A stretch of 51,689 nucleotides of DNA, taken from NCBI GenBank assembly GCA_024280475.1, contig JAJRQA010000135.1, forward strand, positions 1-51,689, given 5' to 3'. This document shows, piece after piece, positions 8,944 through 17,237 of this stretch. This DNA is from Alphaproteobacteria bacterium (GTDB lineage Bacteria > Pseudomonadota > Alphaproteobacteria > Rhizobiales > JAKIUO01). A program made the position numbers and the translations under genes. The first letter of the stretch is position 1, and every line of letters begins with the position of its first letter. The notes under the pieces were generated by a model. It saw nothing but the letters and a program-made list of their open reading frames with translations. It made no database searches and was not told the DNA's origin.

Positions 8944-11900
8944 TGCTGTCTCCTTTGTCTTGCTTATTCAAAACCGACGCCTTCGTTTGGTCGGCGCCGT
9001 TTAAAACGATCTGCGCTACTTCTTGCGGACGGGTACGCAAAAAATAGTGACCGCCCTCTTCAAGAAGGTGTAATTCTGGCTGATCAGCGATAGCCTGCCA
9101 TGCGCGATATTGATGCAACATATCCGGGGTCGAGGGGTCGTCTGCTGCCCCAACCACGGTGACAGGTGCCTGCAATTTTTGTTTGGGCGGATTATCCTGA
9201 ATTTCGGCGAGATATTGATTGGCGGCATTGAAATCGTGCCTGTAACTCGCCCCGGCACGATCGAGCTGCCCAGAGTCGAGGCCATGCAGCGGATCAAGAC
9301 CCTTATCGCTGTTAATTTTCGCAGCAATTTCGCTATTGCTTTGCTGCTTCAAAGTTTCGATGGCATCAAGGCGGTGCTCGGCATCGCCAAGCAATTGCGC
9401 TCCCAAGAAAATGCGCTGCACCTCTATTCCTTTCGCTTCGAGCCCCCGCGCCGCTTCGATCGCGAATGCCACACCTGATGAATGGCCCCACAGCATGACG
9501 CTGGTCAGCCCCAGAGCGGCAATTTCACCAACCACTTGCTCCGCAACCTCGTTGATCGAGGCAAACGATTTTCTCTCCGCGGTCAAATCATGGCCGGGAT
9601 ATTCCACAGCATAGACAGATATACCACTATTTTTCAAGGCGCTGGCAATCGGTTGGTAGTTAACCGCGTTGCCCCCGGCATAGGGGAAGCACACCAAGGC
9701 AACCTGCTTGGAAGATTGGTCTTCTGACAGATTTTGTAGCAAACCTTTTGAACCAGAGACTTTGCCATCCATATGCCCGGCCAGCTCGGACAGAACCCTG
9801 TGCTGGGTTATATCCTTCAATGATACTTTTTTGCCAAGCGCGATGACGAGCTTCACTGCCGAAAGCGATGTGCCACCCAAATCAAAGAAGTGATCACTTC
9901 GACCAATGCTCTCAATTGGAATGCCAAGTACTTTGGCCCAGGCCTTCGCAATCATCTGCTCGCTCGGGGTTTCAGGCGGTTCAAAAATACCAGTTTGATC
10001 CTCGAGTTCAGCAGCACGTTTTTTGAGATTTTTCTTGTCAATTTTTCCGTTAGCGGTCAGCGGTAATGTTTCTTGCCAATGAAAGATTGAGGGGACCATA
10101 TATTCGGGCAAGGCTTGCTCCAGTGAACTTTGTACCACTGCAGCCTCAACTTGTTTTTCACCCGAATAAAATGCCACGAGTTGCTTGTTGCCCGCGCCGC
10201 GCTCAACGACTACCACAGCACTCAACTTGACACCTGGAACACGCATTATGCTGTTCTCGATGTCGCCGATTTCAATTCGAAAACCACGGATCTTGATCTG
10301 GGCATCCTGACGCCCCAGGAATTCCAGCTTGCCATCTGGATGCCAACGACCGAAATCCCCGCTACGGTAAAGCCGTTCTCCCACGCGCAAGGGATCATCC
10401 ATAAATGCCATTTTCGACCGCTCTGGATCATTCACATAGCCGCGACCAACACAAACTCCCGAAAAGACAATTTCACCCGGCGCGCCAAGCGGTACAGGTG
10501 ACAGGTTTTCATCGACAATATAGGCATACACATTCTTGACACAGGGCCCCAGCGAAACCTGATCACCCGATGGCGCCTCATGCATAACTTCATGATTGGT
10601 ATCGTCTGAGGTCTCTGTCAGCCCGTATGCATTGGCGAGCTTGATCTGAGGATTAGTGGCAAACCAGCGCTCGGCAAGTTCAATTGAAAGCGCCTCACCG
10701 GTGACCGAGACACAATGAAGATCATCCAGGGGACAGTCCTTCTCCTCGAGATAGGACAAGAGAACCTCAAGATAGGATGGCACAACCTGCATGACTGAAA
10801 CCTTGGTTTCGACGATTTTATCGACAAACTTTTCAATATCGAGAACGATTTCTTGCTCAATCACGAGCGTGCGTCCCCCCACGATGAGTGCTCCAACCAA
10901 TTGCCACAATGAGATATCAAAGCACTGCGGGGCAATTTGCGCGACCACCTGACCTTGTTCAATGCCAAAGTCTTCTACCTTTGCCAACAGGTGATTGAGA
11001 AATCCTGCATGTTCGCACATGGCCCCTTTGGGTTCGCCAGTGGAACCCGAAGTGAAATAGATATAGGCAGGATCATGAAGTGAAACTTTTACGCCAATAT
11101 TTTCGTCGCTGGCGCTCTCTTCGTAAGCGGCGGCAACAAAAAACGTTTGAGTTGAGGGTAATGTTTCAAGGGCTCCATCAAGGGTCTTGTCACTCCCCAG
11201 TTCAGTGAGCGCAAAACGGCATTCGGCGCGTGACAACATGCTGGCGATCCGATCCGCAGGAAAATGCGGTTCGATCGGTAAATACACGCCGCCTGTCTTG
11301 AATACCGCGATCACAGATGCCATCCAGTCAAGGTTACGCTCCATCACCACCGCAACAATATCTTGCGGCTGCACGCCTTGAGCCAGAAGTGAGCGGCCTA
11401 TGCGGTTAGCACGACTATTGAGTTCACGATAAGTCCAGCTTTGATCTTTATCCACGGCGGCCACCGCATCAGGTTCGGCCTCAACACGCTGCTCGAACAA
11501 TTCATGAAAACGCAGATCAGGCAGATCTTCGCGCGGCCCCGCCAGCCCTTCGATCTGGAAGTGGAGTTCATCAGTGGAAAGTAAACTTTGAGTGTGATGG
11601 TCGGCTTGGGGATCGGCGATCATCTGCGCCAATGCGGTCAGATGATAATCGGCAATTCTTTGTGCACTCTTTGCGTCGAGCGCTTGTGTCTGATATCGCA
11701 AGCGAAATGCTGGTTTGTCGCCCTGCTCCACCATTGCAAAAGAAAACACCATACTGGCGGGTAGCTGATCAATATTCCCAGTTGGGTCGAAAACGGTCTC
11801 GAATAGCGCCTGCCCGTCGTCCAAATTGCGCATTAATTCGCCCACGGGAAACTCACAATGTGATAATAATTCTTCTTCGCGTCGGTGAATATCGAGCGCC

Positions 11901-12226
11901 AGCGATTGCCATGAACCCGGTTGCACAGCCAATCGGCAAGGCAATGGCGATTGGCTATCGCCTGCTACATATCCTATTGAGACTTCCAATTCACCAGACA
12001 AAGCGGCCAAGACCTTTGCATGCACCGTGAGAAATATTGTGCGATTTGAGATGGCGTGCTCGAGCGCAAAATTGTTCATAGATAATGCGAGATCATCGCT
12101 AACTATCGAATTGTGCTCCGCTACCGATTTGGTTGGATGACTGGTCCAACGCGGGATCGACGTCACCCCACCGAACTCAAGAGCATGTTGCCAATATTCC
12201 TGGCTGGTATTGAATAGTTTTGTCAT
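8918..12226 (-). CDS. Non-ribosomal peptide synthetase: half condensation domain - A - PCP - TE
   Basis: An 1102-aa single-module NRPS. Residues 1-220 resemble only the C-terminal lobe of a condensation domain (ending in an LF-x-x-VFDPTG-like segment); the HHxxxDG catalytic motif is absent. The adenylation domain spans about 236-730, with YIYFTSGSTGEPKG (A3), NAYGLTET (A5), YRSGDFGRWHPDGKLEFLGR (A7) and LTANGKID (A10). By eye the specificity positions read D437, I438, W441, Q480, S507, T509, A533, D541, D542 and K728; two adjacent Asp could suit an amino side chain. The carrier serine is S787 in FDLGGTSLS. The last 260 residues are an alpha/beta-hydrolase thioesterase (GHSSG with S916, later GGHYF) resembling type II thioesterases. 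GGAGG precedes the ATG. The substrate is not proven; Dap made by the same operon is the leading guess. Confidence 0.93.
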   Translation of the reverse strand: MTKLFNTSQEYWQHALEFGGVTSIPRWTSHPTKSVAEHNSIVSDDLALSMNNFALEHAISNRTIFLTVHAKVLAALSGELEVSIGYVAGDSQSPLPCRLAVQPGSWQSLALDIHRREEELLSHCEFPVGELMRNLDDGQALFETVFDPTGNIDQLPASMVFSFAMVEQGDKPAFRLRYQTQALDAKSAQRIADYHLTALAQMIADPQADHHTQSLLSTDELHFQIEGLAGPREDLPDLRFHELFEQRVEAEPDAVAAVDKDQSWTYRELNSRANRIGRSLLAQGVQPQDIVAVVMERNLDWMASVIAVFKTGGVYLPIEPHFPADRIASMLSRAECRFALTELGSDKTLDGALETLPSTQTFFVAAAYEESASDENIGVKVSLHDPAYIYFTSGSTGEPKGAMCEHAGFLNHLLAKVEDFGIEQGQVVAQIAPQCFDISLWQLVGALIVGGRTLVIEQEIVLDIEKFVDKIVETKVSVMQVVPSYLEVLLSYLEEKDCPLDDLHCVSVTGEALSIELAERWFATNPQIKLANAYGLTETSDDTNHEVMHEAPSGDQVSLGPCVKNVYAYIVDENLSPVPLGAPGEIVFSGVCVGRGYVNDPERSKMAFMDDPLRVGERLYRSGDFGRWHPDGKLEFLGRQDAQIKIRGFRIEIGDIENSIMRVPGVKLSAVVVVERGAGNKQLVAFYSGEKQVEAAVVQSSLEQALPEYMVPSIFHWQETLPLTANGKIDKKNLKKRAAELEDQTGIFEPPETPSEQMIAKAWAKVLGIPIESIGRSDHFFDLGGTSLSAVKLVIALGKKVSLKDITQHRVLSELAGHMDGKVSGSKGLLQNLSEDQSSKQVALVCFPYAGGNAVNYQPIASALKNSGISVYAVEYPGHDLTAERKSFASINEVAEQVVGEIAALGLTSVMLWGHSSGVAFAIEAARGLEAKGIEVQRIFLGAQLLGDAEHRLDAIETLKQQSNSEIAAKINSDKGLDPLHGLDSGQLDRAGASYRHDFNAANQYLAEIQDNPPKQKLQAPVTVVGAADDPSTPDMLHQYRAWQAIADQPELHLLEEGGHYFLRTRPQEVAQIVLNGADQTKASVLNKQDKGDSNVKLTHTI

Positions 12227-12269
12227 TTGACCTGACCTCCGATTATCTCGTGATCATGCGACATCTATC

Positions 12270-12306
12270 GGATTAGTCGGCATAATCGCTCTTTTGGTTC
12301 AAACAG
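12270..12306 (-). promoter_or_regulatory. Copy A of a 37-bp promoter-like element, upstream of the NRPS gene
   Basis: Read on the minus strand it is CTGTTTGAACCAAAA, 12 nt, then CGACTAATCC. The same layout occurs upstream of the first gene of the operon at 18321-18357: 9 of 10 and 14 of 15 bases match in the two blocks, while the 12 bases between are poorly conserved. TTGAAC and CGACTA are 17 nt apart, as in sigma-factor promoters, and TGAAC with CGAC resembles ECF-type promoters. Transcription would start about 36 nt before the NRPS ATG, giving this gene and the hydroxylase their own transcript. Confidence 0.5.
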
Positions 12307-12318
12307 AACCTGTCTTGA

Positions 12319-15300
12319 TTACGTCATGACTTCTCTGGCGGGGTTTTCGGCCCAACGAGTGTTCGCGGCAACCTCCTGGCCTTTCATCAAAAAGGCGTCC
12401 GGTGCCAACTGCGCACCATTTTCCAACTTGGTGCCATAGTGAACCCATGCTCCCACACCCAGCGTGCAGCCTGCACCAATTTCAATTTTGTCGGATTTGA
12501 AACCACCATCCTCTTGGGAATGCGGCTGTACTATGCTCGCCATATTGAGAGTACAGTCGTCTCCAATAGCGACCATGGCTTTCTCCGTCATCCCACAACC
12601 ATCGTCGAAGACACGCTTGCCAATCTTCACACCAAGCAGCCTCCAGGCCAGCCCTTTGAACGGCGTCCCGTCAAGGATCGCCAACTGGGCACTGGTTGTC
12701 ATGAGCTTCCAGTAGCGCTCGTGAGACCAAAAACGCTGGTCATAAATCGAGCATTGCAGCGGTTGAAGGGGATTAAACCAGATACTGAGACGCTCCACGA
12801 AAATATAATAGCCAACCCCGAATATGGCGACAAAAAACAAGGCGACAGCGACTGCCGGAGTTCCTAGAACAAGATAAAGGTCACCAGCTCCAAAAATCAA
12901 ACAAAGCATAATGAAGGACAAAAACCAGTGAGCAAACAAGAATATACCCATTGTCCCTAGATTATGCCTGTTTTTGGCCCTCAACCTTTTTGCCATGTCC
13001 TCTTCATCGTCCAACTCAAAGTTCCGGTCACGTAGAACAGATCGAGGTATTTCGAAACTGGGGGAACCAAGAAGACCAGTGCCTTCGCGTATCTCTCCTT
13101 CGAGCGGCACCTGTACTTTGTTGGCAAGCAAGCAATTGTCCCCGACCTTGCTTTGTGATGGGTAAGCAACAAAATTTCCGACAAAACTATCGGCCCCAAT
13201 CACTGCTCTGGAAACACAAAAGGATGAACTCGAATAGTCGGTCGTGATGACCGAGAGACCATCCGCAATGACCGTTCCAGAACCAATCGTCACCAAAAAG
13301 GGATTGTCTTGCTTGACGTCCATGCCAAAATTAGAGCCGGTCTGCACAACACCAGAAAGATCATAACCAATCCATTGCAAATAATTGGTGATGTAGGAGC
13401 TATCTCCAAACAAATAGGTGAAAAATTTGATATTGGTGCTTTTTTGTATAACCCGGTGTAGCCAGTAATGGATACCGTATAGCGGGTAAACCTTGCCCGG
13501 TTTCAGCGCGAGATTGAGAAGCCGTGGCACGGTGCCGACAAACAGCAGTCCGGTCACCAAAGACCCAAAAAACAGGATTGCCGAAATCGTCAGAGCATCT
13601 GTAAAAAACGTCCAAAACATAAACGCCTGTGTGCCGGGCGCCGAGAAATGCGGGCGCTCTGCCAGCATTTGGATGATTTCGATTGTCACTCCAAACAAAG
13701 CGGGCAGAATGAGTAGCCCTGGGAGTAATCCAAGCAAGCAATACATAATTATTCGCAAATTCCCCTGATCGATGTTGGGGACGCCACGATAGTCGACACT
13801 GGTTCGTTGGGTCGCTGGTGAACCAACCCAATACTCGCCCTTTGGAATAGACTGCCCGCAATACAAGGAAGAGGAATGTCCAAGCTGAGCCCCATCGCCA
13901 AGCTGGGTGTCGATATCGAGCACCGTCATCTCGCCCAACAAAGTGTCCTTGCCCAAAGAAACCGGGCCGGTCTGGATCAGACCTTCATGAGCACGGTAGC
14001 AATTGAAATAGGAATCTTTTCGAATAACCGCACGGTCGCCAATTTCCAACAAATCAGTGCACACAGGCATATGGTTCGTGTGAATGACCACATTGCGCCC
14101 GATCTTTGCCCCTAACGCGCGAAGATAAAAATTATAAATCGGTGTGCCTGTAAACAAGACCAGCGGACTGGTTTTAACCAAGGATTTCACAAACCAAAAT
14201 CGCAGATATTCCAGGCTCCAAACCCGAAACTCCTGTCGTTCCCAACGGCCAATAAGTCCCCATTTCGCGAGGATCGGCAAAACGCAGATGATGGCAAAAG
14301 CGACAGTGGTAAAAATCAAGGAACGAAGATACATATCTGTGAGCCCCGAGGCTCCCGCGACATACTGATAAGCTTGAGTGACCAAAACAGCGCCAATATA
14401 GACCATTGTGAAGCTGATCAGTAATTGCAGCACCCCGCAACGCATGAATTCGAAATTTCGAGCACTCTCCGACATCACCGGTTCACGCGGCATCACGGGC
14501 TCACTTGCTGTCTTGGGACTGGGGGCGATGGGTGCAGGTGATGCCCGATCTTGCGATAGCGTCAGCGCCAGACTTGCGATTGTCGAATGGCTGTAAACAT
14601 CCTTCATGGATACAGACGGCAAGGTCTCATGCTTGCGAATGCGCGCACAAAAGTGCGCCATGTTGAGCGAATCGGCTCCAAGGTCGTCAAAGAAATGACT
14701 GTTGCTATCAACGCGCTCCACCTTCAAGACCCCGGCAAGAATATCGGCAAGAGCTTGTTCGACAGCGGGTGAAGATATCTCAGCTTCATCCACTGCCGCC
14801 TTCTCAATTTGCGCCAAAAGCATCTTCGACAAGCGCGCGATTGTCGGTTGGTTATAAACATCCTTCATGGATACGGACGGCAGATCCCCATGTTTGCGAA
14901 TGCGTGCACAAAAATGCGCCATGTTGAGCGAGTCGGCTCCAAGATCGTCAAAGAAATGACTGTTGCTATCAACGCGCTCCACCTTCAAGACCCCGGCAAG
15001 AATATCGGCAAGAGCTTGTTCGACAGCAGGTGAGGATGCCTCAGCCTGATCCGCTGCCGCCTGCTCAATTTGTGCCAAAAGCATCTTCGACATGCGCGCG
15101 ATTGTCGGTTGACTGTAAACATCCTTCATGGATACGGACGGCAGCCCCCCATGTTTGCGAATGCGCGCACAAAAATGCGCCATGTTGAGCGAGTCGGCTC
15201 CAAGATCGTCAAAGAAATGACTGTTGCTATCAACGCGCTCCACCTTCAAGACCCCGGCAAGAATATCGGCAAGAATTTGTTCTGTGCCACCCGTCTGAAC

Positions 15301-15366
15301 AGCTGGAGAGGCATCGGTGGACGAGGATGTTGCCGTCTTGGAGTTTGCCTTGTCGATCGCTTTCAT
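12319..15366 (-). CDS. Membrane protein with three tandem carrier domains and a Pls/PosA-type NRPS terminal region
   Basis: A 1015-aa protein from the ATG at 15366, which lies 7 nt after the preceding stop with GGAG upstream. An ATG at 15456 lies within the PPTase gene and is rejected. Three 87-residue repeats start near residues 32, 119 and 206, each with a carrier signature (FFDDLGADSLNMAHF) and modifiable serines S59, S146 and S233. From about residue 305 three hexapeptide (left-handed beta-helix) modules alternate with hydrophobic membrane pairs: LGAKIGRNVVIHT, then IGSGTVIADGLSVITTDYSS, then LGVKIGKRVFDDG. This is the layout of the terminal region of epsilon-poly-lysine synthetase (Pls) and PosA (TIGR02353-like), whose modules act like condensation domains. 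Those relatives carry their own A domain; here it is missing and presumably supplied by the adjacent NRPS. Inferred role: membrane-bound assembly or polymerisation of amino-acyl units. Confidence 0.88.
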   Translation of the reverse strand: MKAIDKANSKTATSSSTDASPAVQTGGTEQILADILAGVLKVERVDSNSHFFDDLGADSLNMAHFCARIRKHGGLPSVSMKDVYSQPTIARMSKMLLAQIEQAAADQAEASSPAVEQALADILAGVLKVERVDSNSHFFDDLGADSLNMAHFCARIRKHGDLPSVSMKDVYNQPTIARLSKMLLAQIEKAAVDEAEISSPAVEQALADILAGVLKVERVDSNSHFFDDLGADSLNMAHFCARIRKHETLPSVSMKDVYSHSTIASLALTLSQDRASPAPIAPSPKTASEPVMPREPVMSESARNFEFMRCGVLQLLISFTMVYIGAVLVTQAYQYVAGASGLTDMYLRSLIFTTVAFAIICVLPILAKWGLIGRWERQEFRVWSLEYLRFWFVKSLVKTSPLVLFTGTPIYNFYLRALGAKIGRNVVIHTNHMPVCTDLLEIGDRAVIRKDSYFNCYRAHEGLIQTGPVSLGKDTLLGEMTVLDIDTQLGDGAQLGHSSSLYCGQSIPKGEYWVGSPATQRTSVDYRGVPNIDQGNLRIIMYCLLGLLPGLLILPALFGVTIEIIQMLAERPHFSAPGTQAFMFWTFFTDALTISAILFFGSLVTGLLFVGTVPRLLNLALKPGKVYPLYGIHYWLHRVIQKSTNIKFFTYLFGDSSYITNYLQWIGYDLSGVVQTGSNFGMDVKQDNPFLVTIGSGTVIADGLSVITTDYSSSSFCVSRAVIGADSFVGNFVAYPSQSKVGDNCLLANKVQVPLEGEIREGTGLLGSPSFEIPRSVLRDRNFELDDEEDMAKRLRAKNRHNLGTMGIFLFAHWFLSFIMLCLIFGAGDLYLVLGTPAVAVALFFVAIFGVGYYIFVERLSIWFNPLQPLQCSIYDQRFWSHERYWKLMTTSAQLAILDGTPFKGLAWRLLGVKIGKRVFDDGCGMTEKAMVAIGDDCTLNMASIVQPHSQEDGGFKSDKIEIGAGCTLGVGAWVHYGTKLENGAQLAPDAFLMKGQEVAANTRWAENPAREVMT
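14560..15273 (-). repeat. Three tandem 261-bp coding repeats (carrier domains)
   Basis: Units at about 15013-15273, 14752-15012 and 14560-14751 (the last shortened). The period is exactly 261 bp, checked by the recurrence of the same motif at 14701, 14962 and 15223. The DNA is close to identical between units over the carrier core and differs mainly in the linker (QAAADQAEAS versus KAAVDEAEIS). Recent duplication or gene conversion is the likely cause. Confidence 0.93.
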
Positions 15367-15373
15367 GATGAAT

Positions 15374-16210
15374 TCACCACTCCGATGTTGGGGACTGAAA
15401 CCCATTGATATTATCGCCGAGCTTAATTCCCTGCCGTGTGCTGTTGCTAGCATCATCGTTACCTGGATAGCGTATCACAACGCTAGCACAACATTCCCGG
15501 GATTTAACGAGGTAGGCAGAAAATTTGTCAGGTCCACCTTGCTTGCTCGGTGCTTCGACAATCTTTGGTGCCGGTTCCAGGTCAAAACGGAAGCGATCCA
15601 GACCAAATGGCAAACCTTCACCGATCGATTTAAGAGCTGCTTCCTTCAAACACCAAAGCTCGAAGAATTTTTGTTGGCGCATAGTTTCATCTGCTGCATG
15701 AAGGAGTTTTGCTTCTGCAGGGGAGAAAAACGCATCCGCAATCTGCGTTGCCTCAACCGTTCTGGTTTGATCCTCGATATCAACACCCAGCGCGTGGGTT
15801 GGTGACCATGCCGCAAGCATGCCCCGGTTGCAGGACGAAAAACTAAACCAGATATCGGGACGTTCAACAAGAATTGGGCGCCCTTTATCGCGTGTCACGA
15901 ATTGAATCTGCGTCAATGAGCCCTTCAGGCCGAGCGCCAGGCACCCGCAATAGCGACGAAATGCACGCCGCTGCACAAAAAGCGCCCTATCATGTGCCAT
16001 CGTATAGCGCGTTGCCTGCAAGCGCTCATCTTCGGACAGCACCTTCTCAAAATGACCCGCTATCTCCTCGTTGAACGTAAAGGGAGCGTAAATCATCTGA
16101 GCGACATTCTGGGCACCTTCAGGCACCCAGATCTGCGAACCAAAAGCAAACAAATCACGGATTTTTCCGTCCGCGGTACCGGAGAGTTGATATGTGGATT
16201 GATCCCTCAT
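15374..16210 (-). CDS. 4'-phosphopantetheinyl transferase (Sfp/Gsp type)
   Basis: A 278-aa transferase that moves the phosphopantetheine arm of CoA onto carrier-domain serines, needed to activate the four carrier domains of this operon. It has ALGVDIED (the GVDIE magnesium-binding motif) and, downstream, FFELWCLKEAALKSIGEGL (the W-x-x-KEA-x-x-K motif). A FSFSSC segment corresponds to the family's (F/N)-x-SH-type substrate region, with Cys where His is common. The start is set at the ATG at 16210, which overlaps the preceding stop as ATGA; a GTG at 16216 is also in frame. The dedicated PPTase sits directly upstream of the triple-carrier gene, consistent with its partner. Confidence 0.93.
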   Translation of the reverse strand: MRDQSTYQLSGTADGKIRDLFAFGSQIWVPEGAQNVAQMIYAPFTFNEEIAGHFEKVLSEDERLQATRYTMAHDRALFVQRRAFRRYCGCLALGLKGSLTQIQFVTRDKGRPILVERPDIWFSFSSCNRGMLAAWSPTHALGVDIEDQTRTVEATQIADAFFSPAEAKLLHAADETMRQQKFFELWCLKEAALKSIGEGLPFGLDRFRFDLEPAPKIVEAPSKQGGPDKFSAYLVKSRECCASVVIRYPGNDDASNSTRQGIKLGDNINGFQSPTSEW

Positions 16211-17226
16211 TCCCACCGTACCGCATGAGCGAAAAAGTCGGGGAACGCCACCATACCATTACTTTCGCTTGATTGTTCAAGGACAATATTTCCCACAGCC
16301 AAATCAAGAACACCCAGGCCGAAAGGCGAGAAAATACGCGGCGTGCTGTTCGATAATTCAACTTTGCCATCCATGACGTCGACGAGCGTTCCCGTTACGA
16401 AATCACGATTTCCGGTCGACATTTCAGCCAGATGGAGCGAAGTCTTCGCTTTCATGCAATGCTCAACATCATCAGCGATGTTCTGGGATCCAAGAACGAT
16501 ATTTTCACCAATATCGCGCAAAGACAGGTGCAGCACAGTCGGGTTATGCGCAAAACTTGCTTCATCACAGGCATAGGGCGCTGGAGCGGTTGTCGTGAAA
16601 ATGATCAAGCTGCCCTCGCGAAGCGTGTCGTCCAGCTGCGTCTTGATATTCGTTTTCAAGCCATAGCTATCTCCCAGCCATTTGGCAAAGCGCTCCGCTT
16701 CGTCGCGGTTTAGATCAAAAAGATTGACCTCGTCAAATTTCCAATTACGGAACATCAGCCATTCGACCGTGGTGCGCGCAATAATACCGGTCCCCACAAT
16801 ACTCAAGGTCCCCTCAAACGGTTTGGCGGCCATATGCTCAGCCGCCAGCGCGGCCGATGCAGCAGTTCGTGTCGCACTGATGACCGAGGCCTCCATGCAG
16901 GCAATCGGATAGCCGGTCTCTGCGTCATTGAGGATAAGAACAGCCGATGCTCGGGCAAGATTTGACGCCCGGTTTTGCGGAAAGCTCGATATCCATTTGA
17001 TACCACTTTTTTGCACGCGCCCCCCAAGATGTGCAGGCAAGGCGATTATGCGTGCACTGGGGTTATCGGGATAAAGAAGAAAATAGCTGTCTGGGTTCAC
17101 CGTATCCCCACTTGCGTGAAGGCGGTAGGTGCTTTCAATGGCTTCGAAAACCGAAGATCTGTTGCTTTCGATGCAGTCACTGACGGCGGAACCGGGAATG
17201 ACGTTAAAAACTGGTGCAGTTACCAC
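16207..17226 (-). CDS. sbnB: SbnB-like N-(2-amino-2-carboxyethyl)-L-glutamate dehydrogenase (ornithine cyclodeaminase/mu-crystallin family)
   Basis: A 339-aa member of the ornithine cyclodeaminase/mu-crystallin family. SbnB oxidatively splits N-(1-amino-1-carboxy-2-ethyl)-glutamate, releasing L-2,3-diaminopropionate and 2-oxoglutarate with NAD. Visible features are SYFLLYPDNPSARIIALPAHLGG, the GGRVQKSGIKWISSFPQN segment containing the family Lys, ASVISATRTAA, and the Rossmann glycines in LSIVGTGIIARTTVEW. It starts with GTG at 17226, with TTAGGAGA upstream, 11 nt after the synthase stop. It is paired with the SbnA-like gene, as in staphyloferrin B and other Dap-containing natural-product clusters. 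A true cyclodeaminase making proline from ornithine is the alternative, but the pairing argues against it. Confidence 0.92.
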   Translation of the reverse strand: MVTAPVFNVIPGSAVSDCIESNRSSVFEAIESTYRLHASGDTVNPDSYFLLYPDNPSARIIALPAHLGGRVQKSGIKWISSFPQNRASNLARASAVLILNDAETGYPIACMEASVISATRTAASAALAAEHMAAKPFEGTLSIVGTGIIARTTVEWLMFRNWKFDEVNLFDLNRDEAERFAKWLGDSYGLKTNIKTQLDDTLREGSLIIFTTTAPAPYACDEASFAHNPTVLHLSLRDIGENIVLGSQNIADDVEHCMKAKTSLHLAEMSTGNRDFVTGTLVDVMDGKVELSNSTPRIFSPFGLGVLDLAVGNIVLEQSSESNGMVAFPDFFAHAVRWE

Positions 17227-17237
17227 GATTTAGTCTC

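Noticed and set aside
12439..12867. Plus-strand frame of 142 aa opposite the membrane protein
   Set aside because: It is a shadow of the well-supported minus-strand gene; no domain or ribosome site supports it.
14560..15273. CRISPR-like or other non-coding tandem repeat
   Set aside because: The 261-bp period is a multiple of three and encodes clear carrier-protein domains.
14587..15408. Series of three similar plus-strand frames across the carrier repeats
   Set aside because: They repeat only because the antisense coding repeats do; they are shadows of the tandem carrier domains.
15367..15456. N-terminal extension of the triple-carrier protein from an ATG at 15456
   Set aside because: It would overlap the PPTase gene by 83 nt and has no ribosome site; the ATG at 15366 lies 7 nt after that gene with GGAG upstream.
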